From NCBI GenBank assembly GCA_014138095.1, contig JACGXE010000008.1:1-64000 (forward strand): 64,000 nucleotides of DNA, written 5' to 3'. The translations under genes were made by a program, and so were the position numbers. Positions 56,052 through 64,000 of this stretch are shown here, in pieces. The notes beneath the pieces were generated by a model. That model ran no database searches, was not told the DNA's origin, and worked only from the letters and a program-made list of their open reading frames with translations. Each line of letters begins with the position of its first letter. Position 1 is the stretch's first letter. Source of the DNA: Ochrobactrum sp. RH2CCR150 (lineage in GTDB: Bacteria > Pseudomonadota > Alphaproteobacteria > Rhizobiales > Rhizobiaceae).

Positions 56052-56561
56052 TTAGCTGCCTGCGCCGTTGAGAACGGTGACTGCACGGCGGTTCTGCGAC
56101 CAGCACGAGTCGGCATCGCAAACTGCAACCGGACGTTCGTTACCATACGAGATGGTGCGCATACGGTTGGTCGGCACGCCACGCGAAGCAAGGAAGTCGC
56201 GGGTGGCGGCAGCGCGACGCTGGCCAAGAGCGAGGTTGTATTCCCGCGTACCGCGTTCGTCAGCATGACCTTCGACGGTGATCGAATACTGCGGGTAACG
56301 CTGCAGCCACTGGGCCTGCTTCGAAAGCGTCTGCTGTGCGTCTCCGCGGATCAGCGACGAGTCGAGATCGAAGAAGATGCGGTCGCCGACATTGACCGTG
56401 AAGTCCTGCGCCGAGCCGGGCGTTGCCGCGCCTGCACCGCCGAGGCCGAGATCACCGGCATTGTTCGGGAGATTCTTCTTGGATGCGCAACCGGCGACGG
56501 CGAGCGACATGAAAAGGGCAATAGCGATCGGGCTACGTGCAATCGACTGGATGCGGCGCAT
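56052..56561 (-). CDS. pal: Peptidoglycan-associated lipoprotein (Omp16)
   Basis: A 169-residue OmpA-C-type lipoprotein, close to the size of Brucella Omp16. The lipobox is LAVAGC at about residues 20-25. The peptidoglycan-binding segment VEGHADERGTREYNLALGQRRA lies at about 95-120. AAGGAG lies 9 nt before ATG 56561; 15 more codons upstream are not used. It is the outer-membrane anchor of the Tol-Pal system and a known immunodominant surface lipoprotein in Brucella. Confidence 0.95.
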   Translation of the reverse strand: MRRIQSIARSPIAIALFMSLAVAGCASKKNLPNNAGDLGLGGAGAATPGSAQDFTVNVGDRIFFDLDSSLIRGDAQQTLSKQAQWLQRYPQYSITVEGHADERGTREYNLALGQRRAAATRDFLASRGVPTNRMRTISYGNERPVAVCDADSCWSQNRRAVTVLNGAGS

Positions 56562-56818
56562 GGGCCGAGGCTCCTTAAGATTTGATGTTCCTGCGTAACC
56601 AACCAATAATCATATCGAGGTTAATGCAGGCTCAAGAAGTATGGTTAATATTGTCTTGAGACCAAATGCAACCGGCGTTTTCCGGCTGCCATTCTGTTTT
56701 TAGGCCTTGATGGCAAAATACGGCAGAAACACGGCTATAGAGGTCGATTGTGGCAAACGCCGCAAAGACAGGCCAAAAACATCGCATAACGCGCGGTAAA
56801 CTGCCTCCAGCGGGCATG

Positions 56819-56851
56819 AAAAAGGCGCGGGACCAAAATCCCGCGCCTTAA
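56819..56851 (-). terminator. Terminator of tolB
   Basis: AAGGCGCGGGA/TCCCGCGCCTT stem with a T-run on the minus strand, 30 bp after the tolB stop. Confidence 0.9.
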
Positions 56852-56880
56852 TCTAATCGGTGATTCTTTTAAAGCTGGTA

Positions 56881-58212
56881 CTACTCAAGCAGCGGCGACC
56901 AGGCCGGATCGGATGCGAAATTCGGCGTCTGGATCTGGCGTTCGTTGCGACCCGTCAGGTCGATGGTGAACAGCTTCGGACCGCCCGCGCCTGCCGCCTT
57001 GCGGAAGAACATCAGCACGCGACCGTTCGGAGCCCAGGTCGGGCCTTCATTGTGGAAGCCCGACGTCAGAAGGCGTTCGCCCGAACCGTCGGTCTTCATC
57101 ACGCCAATCGAGAACTGGCCCTGCGACTGCTTGGTGAAGGCGATGAGATCGCCACGCGGAGACCAGACCGGCGTCGAGTAGCTGCCATCGCCCATCGACA
57201 GGCGGCGAGGATTGGAACCGTCGGCACCAGCGATATAGAGCTGCGGGCGACCGCCGCGGTCAGACGAGAACACAATCTGCGAACCGTCCGGCGAATAGGA
57301 TGCACTGGTGTCGATAGCCTGGCTGTTGGTCAGGCGGGTCGTGGTGCGCGAACGCAGATCCATCGCATAGACATTGGCGCTGCCGTCGTCCTGAAGCAGG
57401 CTCATGACAACCTTCTGGCCGTCCGGGGAGAAGCGTGGAGCGATGGACATGCCGGGGAAGTTGCCGACCAGTTCACGCTGGCCCGTTTCGAGCTGCAGCA
57501 GGTAAACCTTTGGCTGGCCGCCAGCAAACGACATGTAAGTCACTTCCTGGCGGTTCGGCGAGAAACGTGGGGTCAGAGCAATATCGCGACCATCGGAGAG
57601 ATAACGAATATTCGCGCCGTCCTGATCCATGATGGCGAGGCGCTTGATGCGCTTCTGGGCCGGGCCGGATTCATCGACGAAAACGATGCGCGTATCGAAG
57701 TAACCCTTTTCACCGGTCAGGCGCTCATAGATGGCGTCTGCGATGATATGGGCGACACGACGCCAGTTATCCGGCGAGGTGAAGAACTGCTGGCCGATCA
57801 TCTGCTGACCACCAAACGTATCCCAAAGGCGGAATTCCGCCTTCAGTCTGCCGTCCGGCTGTTTGGTAATGCGACCGGTGACCAGAGCCTGTGCATTGAT
57901 GACCTTCCAGTCCTCGAAACGCGGTGCGGCATCGGGGTTGGAGATTTTTTCAATGAAGGCGCCCTTGTCGATGGGCGCAAACAGACCAGACCGCTCAAGA
58001 TCGGCAGCGATGACCGACGTGATGTTGGGCCCAAGCTGGTCTGCGGACAGGAAATCCGTGATGGCGATCGGCAGAGGCTCGACCACGCCCTTGTTGATGT
58101 TGATTTCCACCACAGCGCGTGCAGGCATGGTGCAGACAAGACTTGCGGCAATCATGCAGGCGAAAGCCGAGAGGACTGTCCGGATCTTAGTTGTCATGAT
58201 GCCGGTTTTCAT
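56881..58212 (-). CDS. tolB: Tol-Pal translocation protein TolB
   Basis: A 443-residue periplasmic protein with a signal peptide (about residues 6-30, ending MPARAVVEI), an N-terminal TolB domain (about 30-155) and a C-terminal six-bladed WD-like propeller with repeated 'SPDG.'-type motifs ([50 protein letters not shown]). It binds Pal and TolA. It is separated by 70 bp from tolA. Confidence 0.95.
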   Translation of the reverse strand: MKTGIMTTKIRTVLSAFACMIAASLVCTMPARAVVEININKGVVEPLPIAITDFLSADQLGPNITSVIAADLERSGLFAPIDKGAFIEKISNPDAAPRFEDWKVINAQALVTGRITKQPDGRLKAEFRLWDTFGGQQMIGQQFFTSPDNWRRVAHIIADAIYERLTGEKGYFDTRIVFVDESGPAQKRIKRLAIMDQDGANIRYLSDGRDIALTPRFSPNRQEVTYMSFAGGQPKVYLLQLETGQRELVGNFPGMSIAPRFSPDGQKVVMSLLQDDGSANVYAMDLRSRTTTRLTNSQAIDTSASYSPDGSQIVFSSDRGGRPQLYIAGADGSNPRRLSMGDGSYSTPVWSPRGDLIAFTKQSQGQFSIGVMKTDGSGERLLTSGFHNEGPTWAPNGRVLMFFRKAAGAGGPKLFTIDLTGRNERQIQTPNFASDPAWSPLLE

Positions 58213-58282
58213 ATCTTCAGGGACCTCTTTTGTCCTTTGCCCATAATGGGCTTCATTTAGTCTGGTGACCGGGAAACCCCGA

Positions 58283-59353
58283 TCAGAACATTTCGCTCGG
58301 GTCGAAGTTGACGATCACTTCCGACCATGAATCATATTTGTCGACTGGCAGATTGTACGGGGCGCAACGTGCGACCGCGCGCTTGGCGCTTTCAGCCGCT
58401 GCACGACCAACACCATCGCCGCCGCCGCCCGATGTTACTTCCGGAACACCCTGAATCGAGCCGTCCTGGTTCAGTTTCATCTTCACGGTCACAACAAGTC
58501 CCGGCGCATCGGCCACACCGGCAGGCACGTTCCAGCACTTGGAAATCGCACCGCGCAGCGCATCCATTTCACTCTGACTCAGCTTGGAGCCGCCGGTATT
58601 CTTCTTGCCGCCGAGCGATGCCTGATCGGTCGAACGCTTTGCGCCGCCACCGGAAGCCTTCTGCTTGTTGAGCAGCGCTGACACTTCATCGGCAATCGCA
58701 TCGTTTTTCGACTGCGATGTCTGCGATGCGGACTGCGTAGGCTTCTTTTCTTCCGTCGGCTTGCGGTCCGGCGTCTTGGCGGTCTGCGCCTGCGGCGGCT
58801 TCGGCTTGGTCTGCGGAGCGGGAACATTGTCCGGCAGCTTCGGCGTGTTCGCATCCGGCGTTTCGGCCTGCTTTTCGATGGCTTCCGCCACCGGATCAGG
58901 CTTCACTTCCTGCTTCGGCTCAGGCTTGGCCTGCATTTCGGTCGCGGGAACCGGCGTCGGCTTTTCTTCCGGCTTCGGTTCTGGCTTCGGGTCAGGCTTC
59001 GGTTCCGGTTTTTTCACCGGCTCCGGCTGTGCCTTGGGCTCTTCCGCCGCCTCGATTGGTTTTGCCTTCGTGTCGGGTTTCGGCGGGGTCGTGGTATCGA
59101 CCTCCTGATCGCCGACATTCTGGGCATTGGGAACGGTTTGCGGCTTGGTGGTCGGAATCGGCGCAGACTTCTCCTTCATCGGAGCCGTCTTTTCGCCTTG
59201 CTGAATTTGCGTGATGGATTCAATCGGCACGATGTCGACTGGGAACGATTCCGAATCCTGCACGTCGAAAGCCTTCGGCGAGGAAAAGGAAAAGAGCCCC
59301 AGCGCAATGACGATGGTATGGAGCGCTACAGAAGATGTCAGGCCAGCCTTCAT
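58283..59353 (-). CDS. tolA: TolA inner-membrane protein
   Basis: A 356-residue TolA with one N-terminal helix (about residues 5-25), a long Lys/Pro/Glu-rich helical spacer (about 60-230) and a C-terminal TolA domain (about 265-355) with [21 protein letters not shown] in part. It is energised by TolQR and reaches the outer membrane. Its composition resembles tonB, but the neighbours tolR and tolB settle the identity. Confidence 0.92.
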   Translation of the reverse strand: MKAGLTSSVALHTIVIALGLFSFSSPKAFDVQDSESFPVDIVPIESITQIQQGEKTAPMKEKSAPIPTTKPQTVPNAQNVGDQEVDTTTPPKPDTKAKPIEAAEEPKAQPEPVKKPEPKPDPKPEPKPEEKPTPVPATEMQAKPEPKQEVKPDPVAEAIEKQAETPDANTPKLPDNVPAPQTKPKPPQAQTAKTPDRKPTEEKKPTQSASQTSQSKNDAIADEVSALLNKQKASGGGAKRSTDQASLGGKKNTGGSKLSQSEMDALRGAISKCWNVPAGVADAPGLVVTVKMKLNQDGSIQGVPEVTSGGGGDGVGRAAAESAKRAVARCAPYNLPVDKYDSWSEVIVNFDPSEMF

Positions 59354-59360
59354 GATGGCG

Positions 59361-59810
59361 TCAGCTATCCTGCTCCTGGAGGGTCACAAGGCCGATATTC
59401 TTGAAACCGGCGGCGGAAATGCGGGCCATGACCTTCATGACGGTGCCGTAATCGGCAGCCTTGTCACCGCGCACGAAAATGCGCTCCTCATAGCCCGTCT
59501 TGGAAATAGCCTGAAGCTTCGGCACGACCTCTTCGATCGGAATTTCGGTTTCTTGCAGATAGATCTTGCCTTCATTGCTGACCGAAACCGTGATCGGCTG
59601 TGTATCGGCGTTCATCGCCTTGGCCTGCGTATCCGGCAGGTCAATCGGCACGCCGACCGTCAGCAGCGGCGCAGAGACCATGAAGATGATGAGCAGCACC
59701 AGCATCACGTCGACGAACGGCGTAACGTTGATTTCACTCATCAATGCCTTCTTGCGACCACGCCTGCGGCGTCCGCCCGACTGCATTCCATTTCCTACCG
59801 ACATGCCCAT
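59361..59810 (-). CDS. tolR: TolR inner-membrane protein
   Basis: A 149-residue ExbD/TolR protein with the essential Asp in INVTPFVDVMLVLLIIFMVSAP (in part; about residues 26-45). The periplasmic part follows. It lies 7 nt before tolA and about 46 nt after tolQ, so all are in one operon. Confidence 0.94.
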   Translation of the reverse strand: MGMSVGNGMQSGGRRRRGRKKALMSEINVTPFVDVMLVLLIIFMVSAPLLTVGVPIDLPDTQAKAMNADTQPITVSVSNEGKIYLQETEIPIEEVVPKLQAISKTGYEERIFVRGDKAADYGTVMKVMARISAAGFKNIGLVTLQEQDS

Positions 59811-59856
59811 TGCAAGATTCCCGAAAGCTCGATTTGCCGTATTCGCTGGAAGGCGC

Positions 59857-60567
59857 TCAACTGCGCGGCGTCAGCTTCTCATCAATTTGGCGCGACAGTA
59901 TGGCGGAAAACTCGTCCGCAAAGCCCTCGAGCCGTCCACCAATCTTGCCCGCATCGGACGAGAGTTTGTTGTAGGCAATAACGGCCGGAATAGCGGCCAG
60001 AAGACCGATGGCCGTCGCCAGAAGGGCTTCGGCGATACCCGGCGCCACAACCGCGAGGCTGGTATTCTTGGACGCAGCGATGGCCTGGAACGAGGTCATG
60101 ATACCGACAACCGTACCGAACAGACCGATAAACGGTGCAGCTGAACCGATGGTGGCAAGGAAGCCGAGGCGCGATTCCATCTTTTCGCCTTCACGCGCCA
60201 GCGCGACATCCATCGCCTTGTCGATACGCATCTGAAGACCGATGGGGGAGCGTGCACCCTTCTCGAAGGATTTTTTCCATTCGCGCATGGCGGCCATGAA
60301 GATTGACGCCATGCCGGTGGTGCGGCGCTCGCCGAGATTGCGATAGAGTTCTTCCAGAGACTGGCCCGACCAGAAAGCCTGTTCGAAGCGGTCGATGGCG
60401 CGGCGCGCGCGGCTATAGGCGATCACCTTGTCCACGACGATAGCCCAGGTCCAGACCGAAGCGCCAAGCAAACCCAGCATGACCAGCTTGACCACCCAGT
60501 TTGCCTGCATGAACAGGCCCCAGAGGGTAACATCGGCGGCGGGGGCCGCTAACGCAACATTTTCCAT
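59857..60567 (-). CDS. tolQ: TolQ inner-membrane protein
   Basis: A 236-residue TolQ/ExbB proton-channel protein with three helices and the conserved GLFGTVVGIMTSFQAI and VAPGIAEALLATAIGLLAAIPAV blocks. ATG 60567 is preferred over 60621, with GGTGGA nearby. It is the first gene of tolQRA-tolB. Confidence 0.94.
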   Translation of the reverse strand: MENVALAAPAADVTLWGLFMQANWVVKLVMLGLLGASVWTWAIVVDKVIAYSRARRAIDRFEQAFWSGQSLEELYRNLGERRTTGMASIFMAAMREWKKSFEKGARSPIGLQMRIDKAMDVALAREGEKMESRLGFLATIGSAAPFIGLFGTVVGIMTSFQAIAASKNTSLAVVAPGIAEALLATAIGLLAAIPAVIAYNKLSSDAGKIGGRLEGFADEFSAILSRQIDEKLTPRS

Positions 60568-61150
60568 CGATCCACCGTTTCGAGGCTCTTGCCGGTCCGA
60601 CACCCGGACCGCAGACCCCAACCTTCTCTGTCTTTAGGCATTTCCATCCGCAGAGCCGTTTCGTACTTCTGCTGGAAATATCCTGTTTTTGAATCCAAAC
60701 GCCCGGCACGGGACCGGGCGGTATCGCAAATCGTCACGGATCGTCCCTAATTACGGGTGACCCAAATCTGCGCAGCTTTACGTCTTGTTCGATGCAGTTC
60801 GGCCAGGAAAAACGCTTGGCACTTTTCCCGAAACTGCTTCGCGCGCTGTTTGCATATCCAGGCAGGACATACACACACTCGCATCACAACCGCCCCAAAG
60901 CGCACATGCCGGATTTGCAACTTTAAATCCCTACGGCGCTTGTTACGGTTAATTTTGGTGAAAGGAAGGCGCTGCGCTTGCAGCCAGCCCTTCAACCGAT
61001 TCCGTCAGGATGATTAATCGAAGATTATGGTTAAAGATGCGTTAGCATTTGCATCTATATCGGCCCAAGATGTCAAAATCGGCCATCTAATGAGCCTGCG
61101 CTTAAAAATAAACGCGAAAGGCACGCCCTCAATTCTTGGGAGCGAGCAAA
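60568..61150. other. Non-coding gap between ybgC and tolQ
   Basis: About 580 bp with a REP-like palindrome (60794-60837) and no supported gene. The tolQ promoter should lie here. The AT-rich part is near 61015-61110. Confidence 0.5.
60794..60837. repeat. REP-like palindrome 3
   Basis: GCAGTT/AACTGC outer arms and GGAAAA/TTTTCC inner arms, the same layout as those at 43153 and 45639. Confidence 0.65.
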
Positions 61151-61630
61151 TCAGCTTTCCTTTGTGAAAGCCTCGCGCCACTCATCCGGTATCCGGCGTG
61201 GGTGGCCTTCCTTGGTGATCATCACCGCTTCCACTTTCGCTTCTGAAAGCAAGCGGCCGTCGCAAGTGATCTTCTGCGCCATGATGACCCGTGCGCCGCG
61301 AATTTCGCTGACGCGCGTTTCAATCAGGATAAGATCGTCCATGCGGGCCGGGGATTTGTAATCAATCTCCATGCGCCGTACGACCCAGACCATTTCTTCG
61401 CCAAGCGAACCTTCGGCAAGCTCGATATGATGCACATCCTGCAAGCGCAGGAAATCGGTGCGTCCGCGCTCGTAAAATTCCAGATAGCGCCCGTGATAGA
61501 CAAAGCCGGAAAAATCCGTGTCGGCATAATAGATGCGCGCATAAAGGTGATGCGCCCCGTCTTTCAGCGCACCGGATACGGCTTCAAGCGCTGCATGCTC
61601 GTTTCGATCAGTCCCGATACTCTTAGTCAT
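61151..61630 (-). CDS. ybgC: Tol-Pal-associated acyl-CoA thioesterase YbgC
   Basis: A 159-residue hotdog thioesterase with the YbgC/FadM signature [19 protein letters not shown], whose aspartate is the catalytic residue (about residue 40). It hydrolyses short-chain acyl-CoA or acyl-ACP and is regularly encoded beside tol genes. ATG 61630 overlaps the ruvB stop by 8 bp, implying coupling. The longer frame to 61708 is inside ruvB. Confidence 0.92.
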   Translation of the reverse strand: MTKSIGTDRNEHAALEAVSGALKDGAHHLYARIYYADTDFSGFVYHGRYLEFYERGRTDFLRLQDVHHIELAEGSLGEEMVWVVRRMEIDYKSPARMDDLILIETRVSEIRGARVIMAQKITCDGRLLSEAKVEAVMITKEGHPRRIPDEWREAFTKES

Positions 61631-62666
61631 TGTCTTCCATGAAGAGGCCGAATTGCGCCTGCTGGATGATTTCCGCTGGCGCAGGCAATCCCAGATGCTG
61701 CCATGCAATCGCCGTCAGAACGCGACCGCGCGGCGTGCGCTGCAGAAAGCCCTGTTGGATGAGATAGGGTTCGATAATGTCTTCAATCGCATCACGCGGC
61801 TCGGAAAGCCCCGCCGCTATGGTTTCGATCCCGACCGGACCACCACCGAAATTGCGCGCGATAATATTGAGGTAACGCCGGTCGAGCTGGTCGAGGCCGC
61901 GATTGTCCACTTCAAGCCGTGACAACGCCTCATCAGCAATCTTGCGGTCGATGACGTCGCTACCGGCGACCAGCGCGAAATCGCGCACGCGGCGCAACAG
62001 GCGTCCGGCGATACGTGGCGTGCCCCGCGAACGCCGCGCGACTTCCAGCGCACCCTCCGGCGAAATGCCCATCTGCATGATGCGCGCGCCACGGCGCACG
62101 ATATATTCCAGTTCCTCGACCGTATAGAAATTGAGCCGCACAGGAATGCCGAAGCGGTCACGCAATGGCGTGGTCAGGAGACCAAGGCGCGTCGTCGCCG
62201 CAACCAGCGTGAATTTTGCAAGATCGATCTTCACCGAACGCGCCGCCGGGCCTTCACCAATGATCAGATCGAGCTGGAAATCTTCCATCGCCGGATAGAG
62301 AATTTCTTCCACTGCCGGGCTGAGGCGATGAATTTCATCAATGAAGAGCACGTCGCGCTCTTCGAGATTGGTGAGCAATGCCGCCAGATCGCCAGCCTTG
62401 GCGATAACCGGACCGGAGGTAGAGCGGAAGTTGACGCCCAGTTCCTTGGCCATGATCTGCGCCAGCGTCGTCTTGCCGAGACCGGGAGGGCCGACGAACA
62501 GCACATGATCCAGCGCCTCGCCACGCACCTTGGCTGCTTCAATGAAGACCTTGAGATTGGCGCGCGCCGCCGCCTGCCCCACGAAATCGTCGAGCATCTG
62601 CGGGCGCAGCGTATTGTCTTCGTCTACGCGTCTGTCGGCATCGATGAGAGGGTTGCGGTCGCTCAT
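61623..62666 (-). CDS. ruvB: Holliday junction helicase subunit RuvB
   Basis: A 347-residue AAA+ motor for branch migration. It has Walker [10 protein letters not shown], Walker B DEIHRL, the arginine finger region GTPRIAGRL and the C-terminal winged helix (LGLPAPA near the end). GGAGG precedes ATG 62666. It is followed by ybgC. Confidence 0.96.
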   Translation of the reverse strand: MSDRNPLIDADRRVDEDNTLRPQMLDDFVGQAAARANLKVFIEAAKVRGEALDHVLFVGPPGLGKTTLAQIMAKELGVNFRSTSGPVIAKAGDLAALLTNLEERDVLFIDEIHRLSPAVEEILYPAMEDFQLDLIIGEGPAARSVKIDLAKFTLVAATTRLGLLTTPLRDRFGIPVRLNFYTVEELEYIVRRGARIMQMGISPEGALEVARRSRGTPRIAGRLLRRVRDFALVAGSDVIDRKIADEALSRLEVDNRGLDQLDRRYLNIIARNFGGGPVGIETIAAGLSEPRDAIEDIIEPYLIQQGFLQRTPRGRVLTAIAWQHLGLPAPAEIIQQAQFGLFMEDND

Positions 62667-62706
62667 GCTTTCCTCCTTGCATGAACACACCGCTGAGACA
62701 AGGTAA

Positions 62707-63324
62707 TCACCGCGACAATTCCTTCAAACCCAGCCGGATCAGCTTGGCCGAATCGGCATCCTCGCCCGCCTCTTTCAGCGCAGCCGCAACGGCATTCGCC
62801 GCCTGATCGCGCGAGTAACCGAGATTGGAAAGCGCCGACACGGCATCCGCGACGGGAGCCGGGGCCGCACCGGCTCCAAGCTCCTGCTTGAGCCCGATGG
62901 TGCCGCTCGCCTCACCGGCAAAGGCCGGAGCCTTGTTCTTCAATTCGGTAACGATGCGCTCCGCCACTTTCTTGCCGACGCCCGGCGCACGCGACACCAT
63001 GGCGATGTCTCGCAGCGCAATCGCATTGGCCAGTTCCGATGGAGACAATGTGCCGAGTACAGCCAGAGCCACCTTGGCGCCGACGCCCTGCACATTTTGC
63101 AACAGGCGGAACCATTCGCGCTCAAGCTGATTGGCAAAACCGTAAAGACGGATCATGTCCTCGCGGACATAGGTTTCGATGAACAGAATGGCCGCCTCGC
63201 CCGCGCCGCCGAGATTGCCCAGCGTGCGCGGCGAACAGAACGCCACATAGCCAACGCCATGCACGTCGATGACGGCATGATCATCGGCAATTTCATCGAT
63301 CACGCCCTTAAGCTTGCCGATCAT
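62707..63324 (-). CDS. ruvA: Holliday junction helicase subunit RuvA
   Basis: A 205-residue RuvA with the start [26 protein letters not shown] (OB-fold), paired helix-hairpin-helix motifs (about residues 72-135, [29 protein letters not shown]) and a C-terminal RuvB-binding domain (about 155-200). It lies 40 nt before ruvB. Confidence 0.96.
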   Translation of the reverse strand: MIGKLKGVIDEIADDHAVIDVHGVGYVAFCSPRTLGNLGGAGEAAILFIETYVREDMIRLYGFANQLEREWFRLLQNVQGVGAKVALAVLGTLSPSELANAIALRDIAMVSRAPGVGKKVAERIVTELKNKAPAFAGEASGTIGLKQELGAGAAPAPVADAVSALSNLGYSRDQAANAVAAALKEAGEDADSAKLIRLGLKELSR

Positions 63325-63331
63325 TCTGGTC

Positions 63332-63853
63332 CTACCCCGCTAACAACGCCTGCATACGGCGGGCGCTTACAATGCTCTGACGATGATGGGCATGGCAAAT
63401 GGCAATAGCCAACGCATCGGCGGCATCGCTCGTATCGAACGACGCACGCGGCATCAGCACTTTGACCATCATGTGTATCTGTTGCTTTTCACCGTGACCG
63501 ACACCGATCACCGCTTTCTTGACAGCATTCGGCGCATATTCCGCAACAGGCAGCCCCGCCTGTGCAGGAGCCAGCAAGGCAATGCCGCGCGCCTGGCCGA
63601 GCTTGAGTGTTGCCGTCGCATCCTTGTTGACGAAGGTATGCTCGACCGCCGCCTCATGCGGCATGAATTCATGCAGAACTTTGGAAAGCCCCTCATGCAG
63701 CTGGCAAAGACGTGAAGCGAGATCCATCTCGGCGTTCGACGTCACCGTGCCCGAGCCGATGAAGTGCAGTGAATTGCCCAGCGATTCGACAATGCCCCAC
63801 CCCGTGCGGCGCAGGCCCGGATCGATGCCAATAATGCGAATCGTTTCTTTCAT
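63332..63853 (-). CDS. ruvC: Crossover junction endodeoxyribonuclease RuvC
   Basis: A 173-residue resolvase. Catalytic acidic residues include Asp in [13 protein letters not shown] (about residue 10) and Glu in AAVEHTF (about 70), with the C-terminal [15 protein letters not shown]. It lies 7 nt before ruvA; ruvCAB is an operon. Confidence 0.96.
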
Positions 63854-63944
63854 AAGCGAACCCTATCCTCAGACGGATTCACTTGACAGCAGAAAAGTGA
63901 ACAAAAGAGAAACATGCGCGTCCATAGGCGCACATGAAGAGATA

Positions 63945-64000
63945 TTAAGAGGCGCCGAAAGCCGTCTTCAGCAACACAATTTGCTCGGAAACCGGGTTGC
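63945..64000 (-). CDS. 3' end of an unidentified gene
   Basis: Reading the minus strand from the window edge gives a partial open frame ending NPVSEQIVLLKTAFGAS and TAA at 63945. Only 17 codons are visible, so it is a tentative partial gene and its identity cannot be stated. Confidence 0.3.
   Translation of the reverse strand, partial: NPVSEQIVLLKTAFGAS

Noticed and set aside
56860-58260. A 466-codon frame opposite tolB
   Set aside because: Fully antisense to tolB, which has a signal peptide and propeller repeats.
60747-60995. An 82-codon minus-strand frame in the ybgC-tolQ gap
   Set aside because: Arg/Lys-rich, covers the REP-like palindrome and has no ribosome-binding site.

Overview
The window looks like chromosome I of a member of the Brucellaceae (Brucella/Ochrobactrum group, Alphaproteobacteria). 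Evidence is its high GC content, an Omp16-like Pal of 169 aa, the NepR-EcfG-PhyR stress-response locus, Irr- and RirA-type iron operators, Omp25/Omp31-like surface barrels, Rhizobiales-type palindromic repeats, and the collinear block ruvCAB-ybgC-tolQRAB-pal-cpoB-tilS-ftsH-glmM. No rRNA, CRISPR array, insertion sequence or intact prophage is visible. There is one tRNA gene, tRNA-Glu(CTC).

Layout. 0.1-8.7 kb: an IclR regulator divergent from a succinate-semialdehyde dehydrogenase, then a YqaA-like membrane protein, dsbB, an HNH nuclease, alkA, gluQ and malate synthase G (glcB). 8.74-9.35 kb: a short, very AT-rich island that ends in a diverged second copy of the last 41 codons of glcB. The island carries a small minus-strand gene broken at a run of eight G. 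9.5-18.5 kb: an XRE-cupin regulator with two acetyltransferases, a SulP transporter, an MFS transporter, the iron exporter mbfA behind an Irr box, a class II amidotransferase, an Lrp/AsnC regulator, an SDR enzyme and dut. 18.5-27.2 kb: a TadG/TadE pair, macAB, and exbB-exbD-tonB behind a candidate RirA box.

27.3-34.4 kb is the general-stress region: small membrane proteins, a CHASE3 histidine kinase, ecfG, nepR, phyR, a DUF1328 protein and a second HWE-type kinase. EcfG-type promoters (GGAAC-N16/17-CGTT) lie before nepR-ecfG, phyR and the DUF1328 gene. A fourth, on the minus strand, sits before a 160-nt stretch without a convincing gene. That stretch is C-rich, can form several hairpins and ends in a terminator, and I propose it encodes a stress-induced small RNA comparable to Caulobacter GsrN.

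34.5-49 kb: tRNA-Glu, a pseudouridine synthase, rpoH with a hairpin close to its ribosome-binding site, a rhodanese divergent from an FtrA-like regulator, an exported pyrophosphatase, a large Rhizobiales membrane protein, purA, an acetyltransferase, serA and serC (behind a probable serC RNA motif), and two outer-membrane barrel proteins. 49-64 kb, all on the minus strand: ruvCAB-ybgC (recombination plus the Tol-linked thioesterase), tolQRAB-pal-cpoB (envelope constriction), tilS (tRNA-Ile lysidine), ftsH (membrane protease) and glmM (amino-sugar precursor for peptidoglycan and LPS). Several start codons were moved from the longest frame because a clear Shine-Dalgarno sequence lies before an internal start, including TTG or GTG starts for the HNH gene, the SDR gene, macA, ecfG, the pseudouridine synthase and tilS.
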